DNA of 64,000 nucleotides, taken from Turnera subulata. Its lineage: Eukaryota; Streptophyta; Magnoliopsida; Malpighiales; Passifloraceae. The translations under genes were made by a program, and so were the position numbers. The DNA is taken from contig JAKUCV010000352.1 of the NCBI GenBank assembly GCA_028386065.3, positions 1 to 64,000 on the forward strand, read 5' to 3'. Position 1 is the first letter of the stretch, and every line of letters begins with the position of its first letter. A model generated the notes under the pieces. That model worked only from the letters and a program-made list of their open reading frames with translations, searched no databases and was not told where the DNA came from. This document shows, piece by piece, positions 1 to 11,500 of this stretch.

Positions 1-555
1 TATGATGGCTCTACCTTATGTACCCTTAGTACTCCTATCAGAGACTTGAGATTCGGCTTGATGGTCGCTATCTTAGTATGTTGCCTAAGGACCATGTATA
101 CAGATTCGGTCTGGCGGGACATGTCTAGAAAAGCGAGTTGAGCCGGGTCAAGGGAATCGTGAGAAGAGGAAGGTCATAGACGGAATCACATTAGTCTTGT
201 ATTCACTGGTGCACTAGTTATGACGTACGGTTATAATTGTGAATACATTGCGTTGCGTTGCATTGCTTTGCATTACGTTGCATTACTTTGCTTTGCGTCA
301 TGCCTTGATGGACGAGATCCTATGGATGTTTTCTAATGAGATTCAGATGATCTAGGGCACTAGCATACTTTCTGATCTACTTGCAGGTTTCTTCTCGACG
401 AGAGGCTGTATATCCCTAACAGGTGTATAGCATTTCGCTCTCATAGTATGCCGGTCGCACGGTCCTATTTCCTTGTATGACTATTGCTGTTGTAGCAAGA
501 ATGAGTTTCTTGCATTTGGTATTTTGAGCACTCTCACTTATGTGTGAGTGGGAGA
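1..555. other. Unassigned sequence before an LTR, probably the 3' internal end of a retroelement
   Basis: No convincing ORF is present. The segment ends in a purine-rich run (546-555, GAGTGGGAGA) directly before a TGTTGGG LTR start, the position of a polypurine tract in Ty1-copia elements. I infer that it is the tail of an element entering from the left. It could instead be unrelated DNA beside a solo LTR, because the five bases before the LTR (GGAGA) nearly match those after it (GGAAA). Confidence 0.35.
245..298. repeat. Degenerate pentanucleotide microsatellite (TTGCN/TTACN)
   Basis: About ten consecutive five-base units of the form TTGCG, TTGCA, TTGCT, TTACG or TTACT are visible. The first four positions are nearly fixed and the fifth varies. 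It does not encode anything recognisable. Confidence 0.7.
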
Positions 556-896
556 TGTTGGGTTATGTTGTATGGAGGCCCACTTGAGGTAGTAGGGCCC
601 ACGAGGTCCACCCATAAGTTGGGTGCTCACCTTGTAACCCTAGTTGCCTCCTATATATACATGTTGTTCTATGGCACAAAGACCTAGAACATTACATACA
701 TAGGGTGGCTAGGTTACACCCACACATACCACACACACAACTATAGAGAGGAGAGGTTTAGGCCGTGGAGACTACAGGGGTTGCTCCGATACACCGTGAC
801 AACCCTTCACGACCGGTAGATCAAGACCTGGACTCCAAGACCTGTTTGCTTCCGCTGCTAGGACTCCAAGTAGGTGTCCTAATTTATCTTATTTCA
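556..896 (+). mobile_element. LTR of a Copia-like element (solo LTR or 3' LTR)
   Basis: It begins TGTTGGG after a purine-rich tract and can be closed at a CA near 896. A CTATATATA TATA box lies near 650, about 95 bases in. Downstream is a leader-like stretch rich in ACACA and GAGAGG. The flanks GGAGA (551-555) and GGAAA (897-901) match at four of five positions, as in an aged target-site duplication. The 3' boundary is the weakest point. Confidence 0.5.
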
Positions 897-1358
897 GGAA
901 ATATATGTTTTCCTTCATAAACAATATTGAACCGACTCAGATCAGATCTAGATTGGTCGGGACAATGCTATGGATACCCATGGGAAACTAAAAAAGAAAA
1001 GAAAAAGAAAATAGACGTTTTTTTATTACAAAAGAAAATAGACGTTATTAGAGGATATTTTTTTCTTTTTTATTTTGTGTTGAAATAAATGAATTAAATA
1101 TTAAAAAAAATAAACAATAAGAAAAGAAGGATCAGAGAATTATTTGTGTGGCATTACAATAAGGAGACGAAAAATCATACTTAAATGGTCAAAAAAACTA
1201 ATTATTATCTAATCACAATATATTAAGAAAGCACACCAACACAGTAACACTTACATCGCAGGTTAAAAAGAAATTAATATATGGACCACCAAAAACTAAT
1301 ATAATACTCTTTTGGTAAATAAACTAATATAATATTGTCATATTGAAATAGCCAGAAC

Positions 1359-1366
1359 TATATAAG
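1359..1366 (+). promoter_or_regulatory. TATA box of F-box copy 1
   Basis: TATATAAG lies 145 bases before the chosen ATG and is followed by AGAACG. The same TATATAAG with similar flanks occurs before copies 2 (54861) and 3 (56655). The upstream 300 bases of copies 1 and 3 are also clearly homologous, so promoter and gene were duplicated together. Confidence 0.7.
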
Positions 1367-1503
1367 AGAACGGAGGCGTTAAGGAAACCTAGTTCAACAG
1401 AAAAAGTGTAGGGTTGACAATCAATACACGACGGTGTGTTTATAAAGAGAACCACTGTTGCCTTGCTTCCAACCGATCGAAGCACAGAGTCCAAGTTAAA
1501 GCC

Positions 1504-2664
1504 ATGGAACTAAAATCCGCCAAGAAAAACTATGGGGATGCACCCACAAGTTTCCGAAGATATGATCTCCTCCCAGACGATGCACTAAGACTGATTTTTT
1601 CCAAAACATCTTTTATTGATCATATTCGATTGAAAGTGGTTTGCAAGAGCTGGAAAAAGCTATTAGATGGAGGAGATATTAGATCTACAAGTATATTACC
1701 ATGGATAATGTTCTATCGTTGGCAACCAGTCGACGGTGATGGTGATGAGGGGCTTGTGGAGGGTTTATGCGAACTATATGATCCATCACATAGTAAAACC
1801 TACACCTTAGAGGATAGGATCACAAAGAGAGTACCAGGGTCAAAAGAAATACACAAATTTGTGGGCCCAGAAATTCTTGACTCAAAGTATGGTTGGGTTC
1901 TCTTTCAAAAACGTACTTCTATGTTCATGTATTGTCCATTCACGAGCCAGGTTATTGATCTACCAGAACTAGACAATACAGAGAATCTAGCTGGTATTAA
2001 AGCCACTTTCTCCTGCAACCCAACATCTATAGACTGTTTGTTCTTTGCTTTCAGGAGGGATTTCAGATGGAAGGAGGGAAATGCAGCCAGCATCAGTTTA
2101 TGTCGTCGAGGCGATCACGCCTGGAAAACGATTCAAGTACTGGATAGTGTTACTAAGTCTTCTGGGGTAACCAGTGTGGCGTATTCTAATGGCGCCTTCT
2201 ACTGCGTTTTCGATAAGGGACAATTAGGGGCTTTTAATGTTACTACAGAGCGGTGGGAATTGCTTTTCACTAAAGAACAGCAATATTGTTCCTATTACCT
2301 TTACGAATCTGATGGTCGGTTGTTTAGCATAACTCTCACCAGGTCCTGGCTTGCTGGTTACAGAGAAAAAACTGCCAAGTTCAAGATCTCGAGGTTTGAT
2401 TTCTCTAGCAGGAAGTGGAAGCGTGGAGCGAGTCCTGCTCGGCATCGAGCGGCTTTCAATCAAGCCCCCGGATGCCAACCAATGTTAATTCCGGCTGTAG
2501 GAGAAGCCACTCAACTTGCAGGTACACTAAACAAGTTTTCTTCAACAAATGAAGTAAGACACTATTCATTCAAGACCAATGAAAACTTGCCGCTGCTGGA
2601 TGCTTATTCCAAGGCTACATTCTCTGCGGCCATGGATTCAGTTTGGATCCAACCCTCTAATTAG
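1504..2664 (+). CDS. F-box/DUF295 (KIB-like) protein, copy 1, apparently intact
   Basis: The product is about 386 residues. An F-box lies at about residues 20-60 (motif LLPDDALRLIF, then VVCKSWKKLL). F-box proteins use this motif to bind SKP1 in SCF ubiquitin ligases. The rest resembles the DUF295 beta-propeller family: a KYGWVLF motif, a CPFTSQVIDLP motif, an AWKTIQV segment and an NGAFYCVF repeat; no substrate can be inferred. The frame is open upstream to a TTG at 1414, but I chose the ATG at 1504 because AAGCCATGG is conserved in all three paralogues. It appears to be a single exon. Two damaged paralogues lie about 52 kb downstream and nested transposons fill the gap. Expression cannot be judged from sequence. 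Confidence 0.85.
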   Translation: MELKSAKKNYGDAPTSFRRYDLLPDDALRLIFSKTSFIDHIRLKVVCKSWKKLLDGGDIRSTSILPWIMFYRWQPVDGDGDEGLVEGLCELYDPSHSKTYTLEDRITKRVPGSKEIHKFVGPEILDSKYGWVLFQKRTSMFMYCPFTSQVIDLPELDNTENLAGIKATFSCNPTSIDCLFFAFRRDFRWKEGNAASISLCRRGDHAWKTIQVLDSVTKSSGVTSVAYSNGAFYCVFDKGQLGAFNVTTERWELLFTKEQQYCSYYLYESDGRLFSITLTRSWLAGYREKTAKFKISRFDFSSRKWKRGASPARHRAAFNQAPGCQPMLIPAVGEATQLAGTLNKFSSTNEVRHYSFKTNENLPLLDAYSKATFSAAMDSVWIQPSN

Positions 2665-3389
2665 TGTAGTGTAGCTTCTAGCTAGCACCATCTTACTAGT
2701 TTTGGATCATCAGTACTTACCCATCCTTGAAGAATATGTAGGGTTTTTTAATCTTTATTTTTTCATTATTAGTATGGTTGTTTTTTTTTGTAAACAAGTT
2801 TGTCAAATCTTAAGATTCGCCTCCTGATGTTCTCTTGAGCGCCTCTAATGAATCCTGCTGCAGCAATTAATTAGCACAACTTTTAATTGCCCCTACCCGA
2901 AATCAATCAGCTAATTACTTTTGTTTTACGATTGTCAGAGCCAATGTTGCAGCAATGAAGTGAAATTAAATGTATACTGGATTTCAATTCTATACCAAGC
3001 AGATCAGATATTCAGGCTGGTGTTTGATCAATAAACTTATGCTAGATAGATTTGATATGATAAAGTTTTATTAAATGTTTCTTCATAATATGACTTAGAA
3101 ACAATGATCTATATCAAACGAAAAAAAATCATATAGATACCATGATTCTCTACACTATAAACCACCAACATTGTAATGGATAATTTATTTCTTTTGAGGT
3201 CCGTAGAATTTTTCATCAATCTAAACTTTTTGTAACAACCGGTGATACGAGGCCCAATAACTTAATAACAAACCTATGGACGGAAAGCCCCTTCAAAAAG
3301 AATATAGAACTTAGAAATGGAGGGTAAAGTCTGCCGATGGGGTTTTTCAACGTGAGGGTAAAGCCTGCGAAAAGGGAAGGAAGAATCCG
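2665..3389. other. 3' flank of F-box copy 1 and unassigned spacer
   Basis: The first 100 bases resemble the 3' flank of F-box copy 2 (shared TAGTGTAGTGTAG...CTTCTAGCT and GTTTTGGATCATCA), so they are probably 3' UTR. The rest is AT-rich with a T run near 2780 and no supported gene. The 5' edge of the truncated LINE falls somewhere in 3330-3390 and cannot be fixed. Confidence 0.5.
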
Positions 3390-3748
3390 TTGTGTGGAAA
3401 TTTTAAAAAGGCGTACGATTCGGTGGATTGGAGATATTTGTTGCAAGTGCTTGAGGCCGTGGGTTTTGGTAAGAGATGGTGTGAATGGATCATGGGGTGT
3501 CTATCATCTTCTAGGTTAGCGGTATTAGTCAATGGTTCTCCTTTGGACGAATTTACCATGGGACGGGGTCTCAAGCAAGGAGATTCTCTTTCTCGTTTTT
3601 TATTTGTGTTCGCTGCTGAAGGCCTTCCGGTGATTTTAGCAGGAGCTGCTGAGTTAGGAGAAATTCAAGGGGTACAAGTGCATGGCAGTCTCGTCACAGT
3701 TTTACAATACGCGGATGATACCATCCTTTTCTCTCCTGCCAATCTAAC
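3390..3748 (+). pseudogene. L1-type LINE reverse transcriptase, first fragment
   Basis: The translation shows FKKAYDSVDW, then WIMGCLSSSRLAVLVNGSP, GLKQGDSLSRFLF and the catalytic YADD motif (QYADDTILFSPANL). These are blocks of plant L1 reverse transcriptases. Endonuclease and ORF1 are missing, so the copy is 5'-truncated, as is usual for LINEs. The frame is cut at 3748 by a solo LTR. Removing that LTR and one copy of CTAAC restores ...ANL-TSLMNMKRCL... without a frameshift. Confidence 0.9.
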
Positions 3749-5275
3749 TGTTAGTGTAATATGCCCAAAAGCCAATCATGGATGATTATTTGTAGTCATG
3801 TATACGTATTAAGGTTATTCCAATAAGTATCGTTTATGAGATAAACGCTTGCACATACTTATAACCCTGGAATATTTCATATTCTTTAAATTGTCCCTAG
3901 TCGATTATTATTATGGATGGGTTGTAATAATAAATTAAGACTAGCGTATGTTGAGAATTGCATATGTGATATGAATTCTACATACGGGTACAAGTTAGAG
4001 AACTTGTGGACTGGACCGACCCACATAAGAACGCTACATGGAACGTTATATGTTTGTCGATAGCGGTTCTTATATGTATTGTCCTTAGACCTGTGATCAT
4101 CAAGGTTCCCAACATATGAGTCGTATACTTTGATATTACTCTTGGCTATTTCGTAATTGAGTAGACTTAGTGTAATCATTGGGTATATGATAAATGTGTA
4201 GTGGGTTTTGTATGATCTAGAGGGGATTCGTCCAACCCATATAACGGGTATATTATCGGATGGTTTCTTGATAGAGTTGAACCGTAAATGCATGGCCATG
4301 CTCGGATTATGATATGTGATATCACTCGTATCCGTTTTACACGGTTAACTCGAGGATCAAGAAACCGAGATTAAACATATGCGAGATTGACATATTCCAT
4401 GTCTCATGTTTAATCTTGATAATGGGACGAAGGGACGATGACATGTTCGCAAGGCATAGAGAATCAGTACTGATCTTGTCGTTCGGGTAGCAATGATGTG
4501 TTGCTAGACACCGCTCTTTGCTTATAATTGTAAAATGAGATTTTACGATTATTGTCGGACGTTACAAGTGCCTACAGGGTCACACACTTAGAGCCGTTGA
4601 TTCGAGCAGGTGGTTGAACCGTGGTTGGACCGCGGTTGGACCGTGGTTGGACCAGGGTCGCTTTGGGCTGGTTTGGTTCAAAAAAAGTCAGAATTATTGA
4701 ACCAAGCCTGAGTGCATGTGATGTGGAATCCCATTAGTGGAGACATGATTATGTTGAGACATAATGATGAAAGATAATGGGCCAATGTGTTGGCCATTAT
4801 TCCTATTGTCTCTTAGCACTAATTAGAGTAGAGTAATCAGATTACTCTAGTCTTCTTCTTCATCACTTGAGTCTGAAAAAATTCAGAGCATTCACCCTAG
4901 AGAGAGCTTGAGAGAGTCTTGAGTTTCAGACCATACACCTTCTTTGAGAAAGAAGAGAGAAACACCACAAACACAGCTCCCGGAAACCTGCTGCTAGCAC
5001 ACCAGTTCGGGAGAGCTCGAGGTTGGAGACCATGTGACGGTTTCCGGCTATCACGGTTCATGTGGATACCGTAGAGGGGCGAGGCCTTTTGTTTGGCTCT
5101 AGTTGATTCGGTTCTACAGTTGGGTGAAAGACCTCAACCGAACAAGGTATGTAAAAATTGTTATTCGGTTTAGCTCCCTTCACATGGATCCTCCATGTGT
5201 ATCCGGTATTTCCGCTGCGCATACATGTTGTATTTTGTGCTTTTGATTGTCAATTGCATGTCCCGGATACTTACA
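3749..5275. mobile_element. Solo LTR (about 1.5 kb) inside the LINE reverse transcriptase
   Basis: It starts TGTTAGTGTA, ends CTTACA, and is flanked by perfect CTAAC duplications (3744-3748 and 5276-5280). No element ORF lies inside; ORFs here are incidental. The interior has GTTGGACC-type short repeats near 4620-4670 and a leader-like AGAGAGCTTGAGAGAG stretch near 4900. The length and TG...CA ends suit a large Copia-type LTR, but with no internal region the superfamily is unproven. Orientation is unknown. Confidence 0.88.
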
Positions 5276-5280
5276 CTAAC

Positions 5281-6980
5281 TTCCCTTATGAACATGAAGA
5301 GATGCCTACGAATCTTTGAGGTTTTGTGGGGCCTTTGTATAATTTTTTTTAAAAGTAGTGTTATGGGGATTGGTTTGCGTCAGAATAAGGTGGAGGATCT
5401 TTAGAGTGGAGATTTTCCCTTTTAATTATTTGGGTTTTCCTCTGGGGCTAACATGAAGAGGATTGCTGCTTGGAACCCAGTCATTGAGAAATTTAAGAGT
5501 CGTTTGAAGGCGTGGGGGAGGTTCCTGTCCTTGGGTGGCAGGGTAACCATCATTTCGGTCAGTTTTAAGTGGCCTACCAATTTATTACATGTCCTTGTTT
5601 AAACTTCCTGTTGGGGTGGCCAGGAAGATTACAAGCATTATGAGAAGCTTCCTCTGGAATGGGTCAGAACCTACGAGGAAACCATGCTTGGTAGCTTGGA
5701 AAAATATTGCAGTTCCTAAGGAACTAGGAGGCATGGGCATCATTGACGTGAATGTCATGAACCAATACCTCCTGTTCAAGTGGGTTTGTTTTTTAGATTC
5801 CAGGAAGAGGATTTGGAAGGATGTCTTAAAGGCAAAATGTGGAGTGCAGTCATCTGCGCTGTGCCTGACCTTTTGTGCGCAAAAATGCTCCCCATGGTTG
5901 CTTGACATTGTGCAATCCGGGTCAGTGAATAGTCAGATCAGTATACCTCTCATGGCCGGATTTGTGATCAAGGTGGGTGACGGTCATAGTGTGTTGTTTT
6001 AGGAGGATGACTGGTCGGGCAGGGGTGCTCTCAAAACTCTCTTCCCACGGCTCTTTTTCTTATCGACATGCAAGGCAGATACGGTGTTCCAATGCATGCA
6101 GGTTCCCTCGGCAGTTTCTAAATGGTTCTGCAGTTTGAGGCGTCAGCATAGAGAGTGGGAGTTGCTGCAGGTGGATGAAATGCAGGCGTTAGTGGATAGT
6201 TCTCTAGTGTTTTCTACTGTAGTTGACAGACGTGTTTGGTGCCATGCAATCAACGGTCAATTATACACGGTTAAAAGTGGCAGAAACTATATTTATGCTC
6301 AGCATGGTGTGGTGCGGCCCATACCGTTTGTTTGGTTTTCGATAGCACCGTTCAAGGTGGAATATTGGACGTGGATGGCCATCAACAGGGGAATTTCTAC
6401 TAAAGATGTCTTGAGAGAAAGAGGCATATACTGATTCTTTGTGCTGTTTTTGTAGGCGCAACCTGGAGACCAATGACCATTTATTAGTGTTTTGCCCTGT
6501 CTCAGTGGCTTGTATGGTCTAAGGTTTGTTCTTGGCGGAGTGTTGCTTGGTGCATTCCGTTTGGGGTGAAGGATTTTCTGCCTCAGTGGGCTTTCTTGTC
6601 GCCCTCAAGTCGCAGTCATAGTTCGTGGATCGTCATTGGGCTTGCAACATTATGGACATTATGGCTTGAAAGGAATCAGAGAATATTTCAAGGTTCTACA
6701 GCAGGCGTGGACAGAATTGCAGATTTAGCAATCGTTATAGCAGTTTCTTGGATCAAGGATTTCAAGGATGACATCCCAGTTTCCACCTCTTTTATCATGT
6801 CTAATGCGGAGTTCCTGAAAAACTGGAGAGGTCCAAGGCGTTGTTTCAATCTTCTGCTGCCTACGTGAATTCAGTTTTAATGTAATGCGTCTATAATGCG
6901 ACTGCTGTGTTTTGTTCTTTTCATGCGTTGCATGTGTCATAAAGTGCAGGTATCATTCTTGTAAATTTTGTATCCTATTA
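5281..6980 (+). pseudogene. L1-type LINE, C-terminal reverse transcriptase and zf-RVT region, decayed
   Basis: The LINE resumes with LMNMKRCLRIFE. It continues in shifted frames through YLGFPLGANMKRIAAWNPVIEKFKSRLKAW, LSLGGRVTII, MSLFKLPVGVARKI, FLWNGSEP...AWKNIAVPKELGGMGI and the zf-RVT signature YTVKSGRNYIYA...PFKVEYWTWMAINRGISTKDVLRERG with a cysteine-rich tail. At least four frame changes or stops (near 5404, 5590, 6002 and 6434) break it. It runs into 3' UTR and is interrupted at 6980 by the CACTA-like element; its last 40 bases are at 54305-54344. Confidence 0.88.
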
Positions 6981-7160
6981 CACTATAAATTTCCACCCTC
7001 ATTTGCCACAACCAATTCTTGAAGCAAATCTGTGGCTACAAGGGTTTTGCCACAGTTCCGTAGCAAAAACCTCCGCAGCAAACGAAATTGGTGTGGCCCT
7101 GCCGTGGCTAATTGGTTGATACGGATTTGCCACGGATATAAAGTTGAGGCAAATCCGTCT
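6981..7160 (+). repeat. Left terminal and subterminal repeat region of the CACTA-like element
   Basis: After the CACTA terminus come several copies, in both orientations, of GCCAC-type motifs: TTTGCCACAACC, CTGTGGCTAC, TTTGCCACAG, CCGTGGCTAATTGG and TTGCCACGGAT. Such subterminal motifs are transposase-binding sites in En/Spm-type elements; that role is inferred here. Confidence 0.7.
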
Positions 7161-8174
7161 CAAAACACAAGCGGGCCCTACTTCTAACTTGGCAAAATTT
7201 TTTTACGTGTTTCAAATCCGAAGCAAATCCAAAGCAACTCTGTGGCAAAATTTAGCATCAATATTAATTTTTAAAAAATCTGACAAATCCAAAATACTGA
7301 CTCAATATTTAAATATTTTAATTATTGTTGAATTGATTTTTATATTGCAAACATAAACATAAACATATAAAGAAATATGAAAATAAAAGTTTTATTTTTA
7401 TTGAATATCGAATGCATTTAGAGTACAACTGTATAACTTAAAAAAGTAAATTTACAAAAATTCTAAATCCTGGAAAGATTAATACAGAGGGGGGATTAAG
7501 CATGAAAAATATACAAAAGAAAAATCCAAAAGTTCATGCTTATACAGAAGCTCGCCGGAGGCACCAACCAAACCGAGAAAAGTGTTTCCACTATCCTGTT
7601 AACACCAAAAACAGAAACACAATAACATTAATTAAACATTTTGTCCAACCACACAACAAACATGACAAATTTAACAAGTAAAAAGACCCAACAGTCACTG
7701 GAAAACTCACCGAACAAAAGCCAAGCACACAGTGTCTCAAATCCAAGTCATGAAACCGGATCTACATGTATCTGTCCTCAAATCGCTACTGAAACAATCA
7801 AACAAGGCAAAAAAATTGCAATCCAAAAGAACCCCAACCGACTCTGCTGAAACAATCAAACACCAAAATAAAAAAAAAATTAAAGCCCTCATGTACGTGA
7901 ATTCAACTCACAAATCGAAATTGGAAAGGAAGTGAATGGATAGATCCTTACTTGCCTTCAATCTTGGTTGGAATTAATCAACCAAAACAACCCACGTCCG
8001 GGCGTCCAAAGCTCCGTCGAACAACGAACCGGCGCTCCCCATCGTCAAACATCAACTGCTTGGGTCGCTTTTGCCCTGGGCTGGTGAATCCACTAGTCGA
8101 TTACACAAATCGGTGGCTTCGCTCCTTGAGTTCAGGTGCATCGCGGCACGAAGACAGAGGGGAGAAGCAGGAAG
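7161..8174. other. Internal CACTA-like sequence with a GC-richer patch
   Basis: 7161-7950 is AT-rich with no credible gene. 7950-8174 is GC-richer and continues at 12789 across the Copia insertion. Read on the minus strand it resembles a leader followed by a short ATG frame and a GGCAAGTAAGG donor-like site near 7950. It could be the element's own 5' region or a captured host fragment. The short ORFs here are too weak to call genes. Confidence 0.4.
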
Positions 8175-8413
8175 TGTTGGGTTTGACTGTGTCAAGTTTG
8201 TTAGTATTCTGCTAATAAAGTCCTAGTCATTAGGAGTCAAGTAGTTAGAATCTGTTTGAATTTGTTTTGAATTGGTCAGTAACAAACACCATGAAAGATA
8301 CGTGGGTTGTTACTAGTATTTCATATCTTGTAAGGCTTTAAAAGCTTGAGGCTATTCAATAAACTTATAGGGTATTCTTTCACATTTCTGTGTGAGTGTT
8401 TAAGAATCTTTCA
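8175..8413 (+). repeat. 5' LTR of the Copia element
   Basis: It begins TGTTGGG and ends TTTCA. At 8337-8343 it reads TTTAAAA where the 3' LTR reads TATAAAA, so the upstream promoter copy has probably lost its TATA box. Confidence 0.93.
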
Positions 8414-8417
8414 AATC

Positions 8418-8430
8418 TGGTAGCGGAGCC
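8418..8430 (+). promoter_or_regulatory. Primer-binding site, variant form TGGTAGCGGAGCC
   Basis: It lies four bases after the 5' LTR. The usual plant Copia site is TGGTATCAGAGCC, complementary to the initiator tRNA-Met 3' end. Here TATCAG is replaced by TAGCGG. The same variant appears at 17140 and 44221 in unrelated elements. Confidence 0.8.
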
Positions 8431-8529
8431 TATATAGATAGAAAGGAGAGGCCTGCGTAAGAATAAGAGAGCGAAACACTGCGAGTGTAAGTGAGTGAGT
8501 GAAACACTGTGTGTGTAAGTGAGCTTGTG

Positions 8530-11500
8530 ATGGCTGAAACTAATAGCTTTGCACAAGCATGCATTCCCAAGTTTGATGGGGATTATGATCATTGGAGTTT
8601 GGTCATGGAGAATCTTCTTAGATCAAAGGAGCACTGGAGTGTCATCCAAGAAGGGTTTACTGAACCAGCTAATGAAGAAGCATTGACACTAGCCCAAAAG
8701 AAGACCTTAGAAGAAACAAGGCGGAAGGATTTGAAGGCTAAGAATTATCTCTTTAGCTCTATTGACAAGACCATTTTGAAGACAATTGCTCAAAAGCAAA
8801 CTGCCAAACAATTGTGGGACTCAATGAAGGTCAAATATCAAGGTAATGCTCGAGTTCAACGTGCTCAGCTTCAAACTCTTCGTAGAGATTTTGAGTTACT
8901 AGAGATGAAACCAGGAGAGACAGTGAATGCATATATCGGGAGAGTAATGGTGGTGTCTAATGACATGAGAAACTGTGGTGAGGACATGCCAGATGTCAAG
9001 ATTGTTGAGAAGATTCTACGTACTCTCACCGAGAAATTCAACTACATTGTATGCTCAATTGAGGAATCAAAGGATATTGATAGTCTGTCAGTTGATGCCT
9101 TACAAAGTTCGCTGCAGGTCCATGAACAGAAGTTTCGCAAGAATGGTGGAGAGGAGCAAGCACCGAATGTGAGTTATGATGATAGAGGAAGCAGAGGTTG
9201 AGGAGCTGCAACTAGAGGCAGAGGAAGACAATTTAACAAGGCCACTGTGGAATGTTATAGATGCCATCAGCTAGGGCATTTTTCATACGAATGTTCTAGT
9301 AAAGACAAGAAAGTCAATTATGCTGAGGTAGATGAGGAAGAAGAGATGCTTTTGATGGCTGTTACGGAAGGTAATAATGCAGAAAAGGAGATGTGGTACC
9401 TAGATTCTGGATGCAGCAACCACATGTGTGGGAAGAGACAAAGATTTTCAGATTTTGATGGTGCATATAGACATTCAGTGAAGCTAGGCAATAACACGAG
9501 GATGGACGTGATGGGGAAAGGCAATATCCGACTAGAAATCAACGGCAAAACTCAGGTGATTATGGATGTTTATTATGTGCCGGATTTAACAAATAATTTG
9601 CTCAGTATAGGCCAACTTCAGGAAAGAGGATTAGCTATACTTATAAAGCATGGAGTATGCAGCCTTTATCATCCACAAAAGGGCTTGATTATGCAGACAT
9701 CGATGACAACAAATAGGATGTTTGCATTATCGGCTACTGCGGTATCAGAGCATTCTACTTGTTTACAAACAATGACAGAGGATGAATCCCACTTGTGGCA
9801 TCAACGGTATGGACATCTCAGTTATAAGGGGTTGCAGACACTGAGGTCTCGATATATGGTAAAGGGGATTCCATCTTTCAAAGCTATAACTGGGTCATGC
9901 ACTGTTTGTTTGGTTGGAAAACAACATAGAGAGGCTTTCCCAAAACGGAGTCAATGGCGTGCTTCCAAAAAATTACAGCTTGTCCATGCTGATATTTGTG
10001 GCCCAATCACACCATCCTCTAACAGTGATAGAAGGTACATGTTAACATTCATTGATGATTATAGCAGAAAGTTGTGGATATATTTTTTGATTGAAAAGTC
10101 TGAGGCATTCACAATTTTCAAGCACTATAAGAGTCTAGTTGAGAAAGAGTCTGGAGTACCTATATGTTGTTTACGCACTGATAGAGTAGGAGAATTCACT
10201 TCCCATGAATTTAATAATTTTTGTGAAGATAATGGTATAAGCAGGCAGCTCACAGCAGCTTACACCCCGCAACAGAATGGGATAGCTAGACGCAAGAACC
10301 GAACAATTATGAATATGGTTCGTTGCATGTTATCTGATAAAGAGGTACCAAAGAGATTCTGGCCCGAGGCTGCAAGATGGACAACACATGTTCTTAATAG
10401 AAGTCCCACGCCAGTTGAGAAGGAGAAAACACCGGAAGAATTGTGGAGTGGAGTTAAGCCTAATGTGGATTACTTCAGAGTTTTTGGATGCTTAGCCCAT
10501 GTTCATGTGCCAGACCAGAAAAGAAAGAAGTTGGATGATAAAAGCTTCCCCTGTGTGTTACTAGGAGTTAGTACTGAGTCAAAAGCCTATCGATTATTTG
10601 ATCCAGCAACCAAGAAGATAGTGACAAGTCGAGATGTAAGTTTCGAAGAAGATAAGGGCTGGAACTAGGCAAGAACTGCGCAAGAAGTGGAACAAGATGT
10701 ATTGGTTTGGGAAGGTTGTGATGAAGATAAAACTGAAGAGTCTGAAAATGAAGAAGAAGATGCTACTGAAATTCAAGGAGTTGCCACTGAAGTTCAAGAA
10801 GTTGTTGCACCAGCAGATGATCCAGAAGCTCCAAATGATGCACATTTGACAGCAACTAGATCTCGAAGACCTCCTCCTTACCTGCAAGATTACGTGTCAG
10901 GAGAAGGTCTTTCAGAAGAAGAAGATGAGTCAAACAATCTTGTGATGTTTACTTCTAATGAAGATCCTTGTTCCTTTGAGGAGGCAGCAGCAGAAGAGAA
11001 ATGGAGAAAGGCTATGGACAATGAGATGGACTCTATCAAGAAGAATGAGACTTGGCAGCTTACACAACTACCAATTGGAGCAAAGACAATTGGTGTTAAA
11101 TGGGTTTTCAAGACCAAACAAAATGAGAATGGTGAGGTGGACAAGTACAAGGCCCGATTGGTAGCTAAAGGTTATGCTCAACAGCATGGAATTGACTACA
11201 ATGAGGTTTTTGCACCAGTTGCAAGATGGGATACGATTCGGATGATTCTAGCCTTGGCAGCACAAAAGGGTTGGAGTGTGCACCAACTTGATGTTAAAAG
11301 TGCATTTCTTCATGGTGAATTGGAAGAGGATGTTTATGTGGAGCAACCGATGGCATATGTTCAAAAAGATGAAGAACATAAGGTTTACAAGCTTCGGAAG
11401 GCACTTTATGGATTAAAGCAGGCCCCGCGTGCTTGGTATAGTAGAATTGAGGCTTACTTTCTCAAAGAAGGCTTTACACGGTGCAATTATGAGCACACTC

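Noticed and set aside
1905..2478. Antisense ORFs across F-box copy 1 (and similarly across copy 2)
   Set aside because: Shadows of the real coding strand with no independent support.
3886..4299. 137-codon minus-strand ORF
   Set aside because: Lies wholly inside the solo LTR and has no domain.
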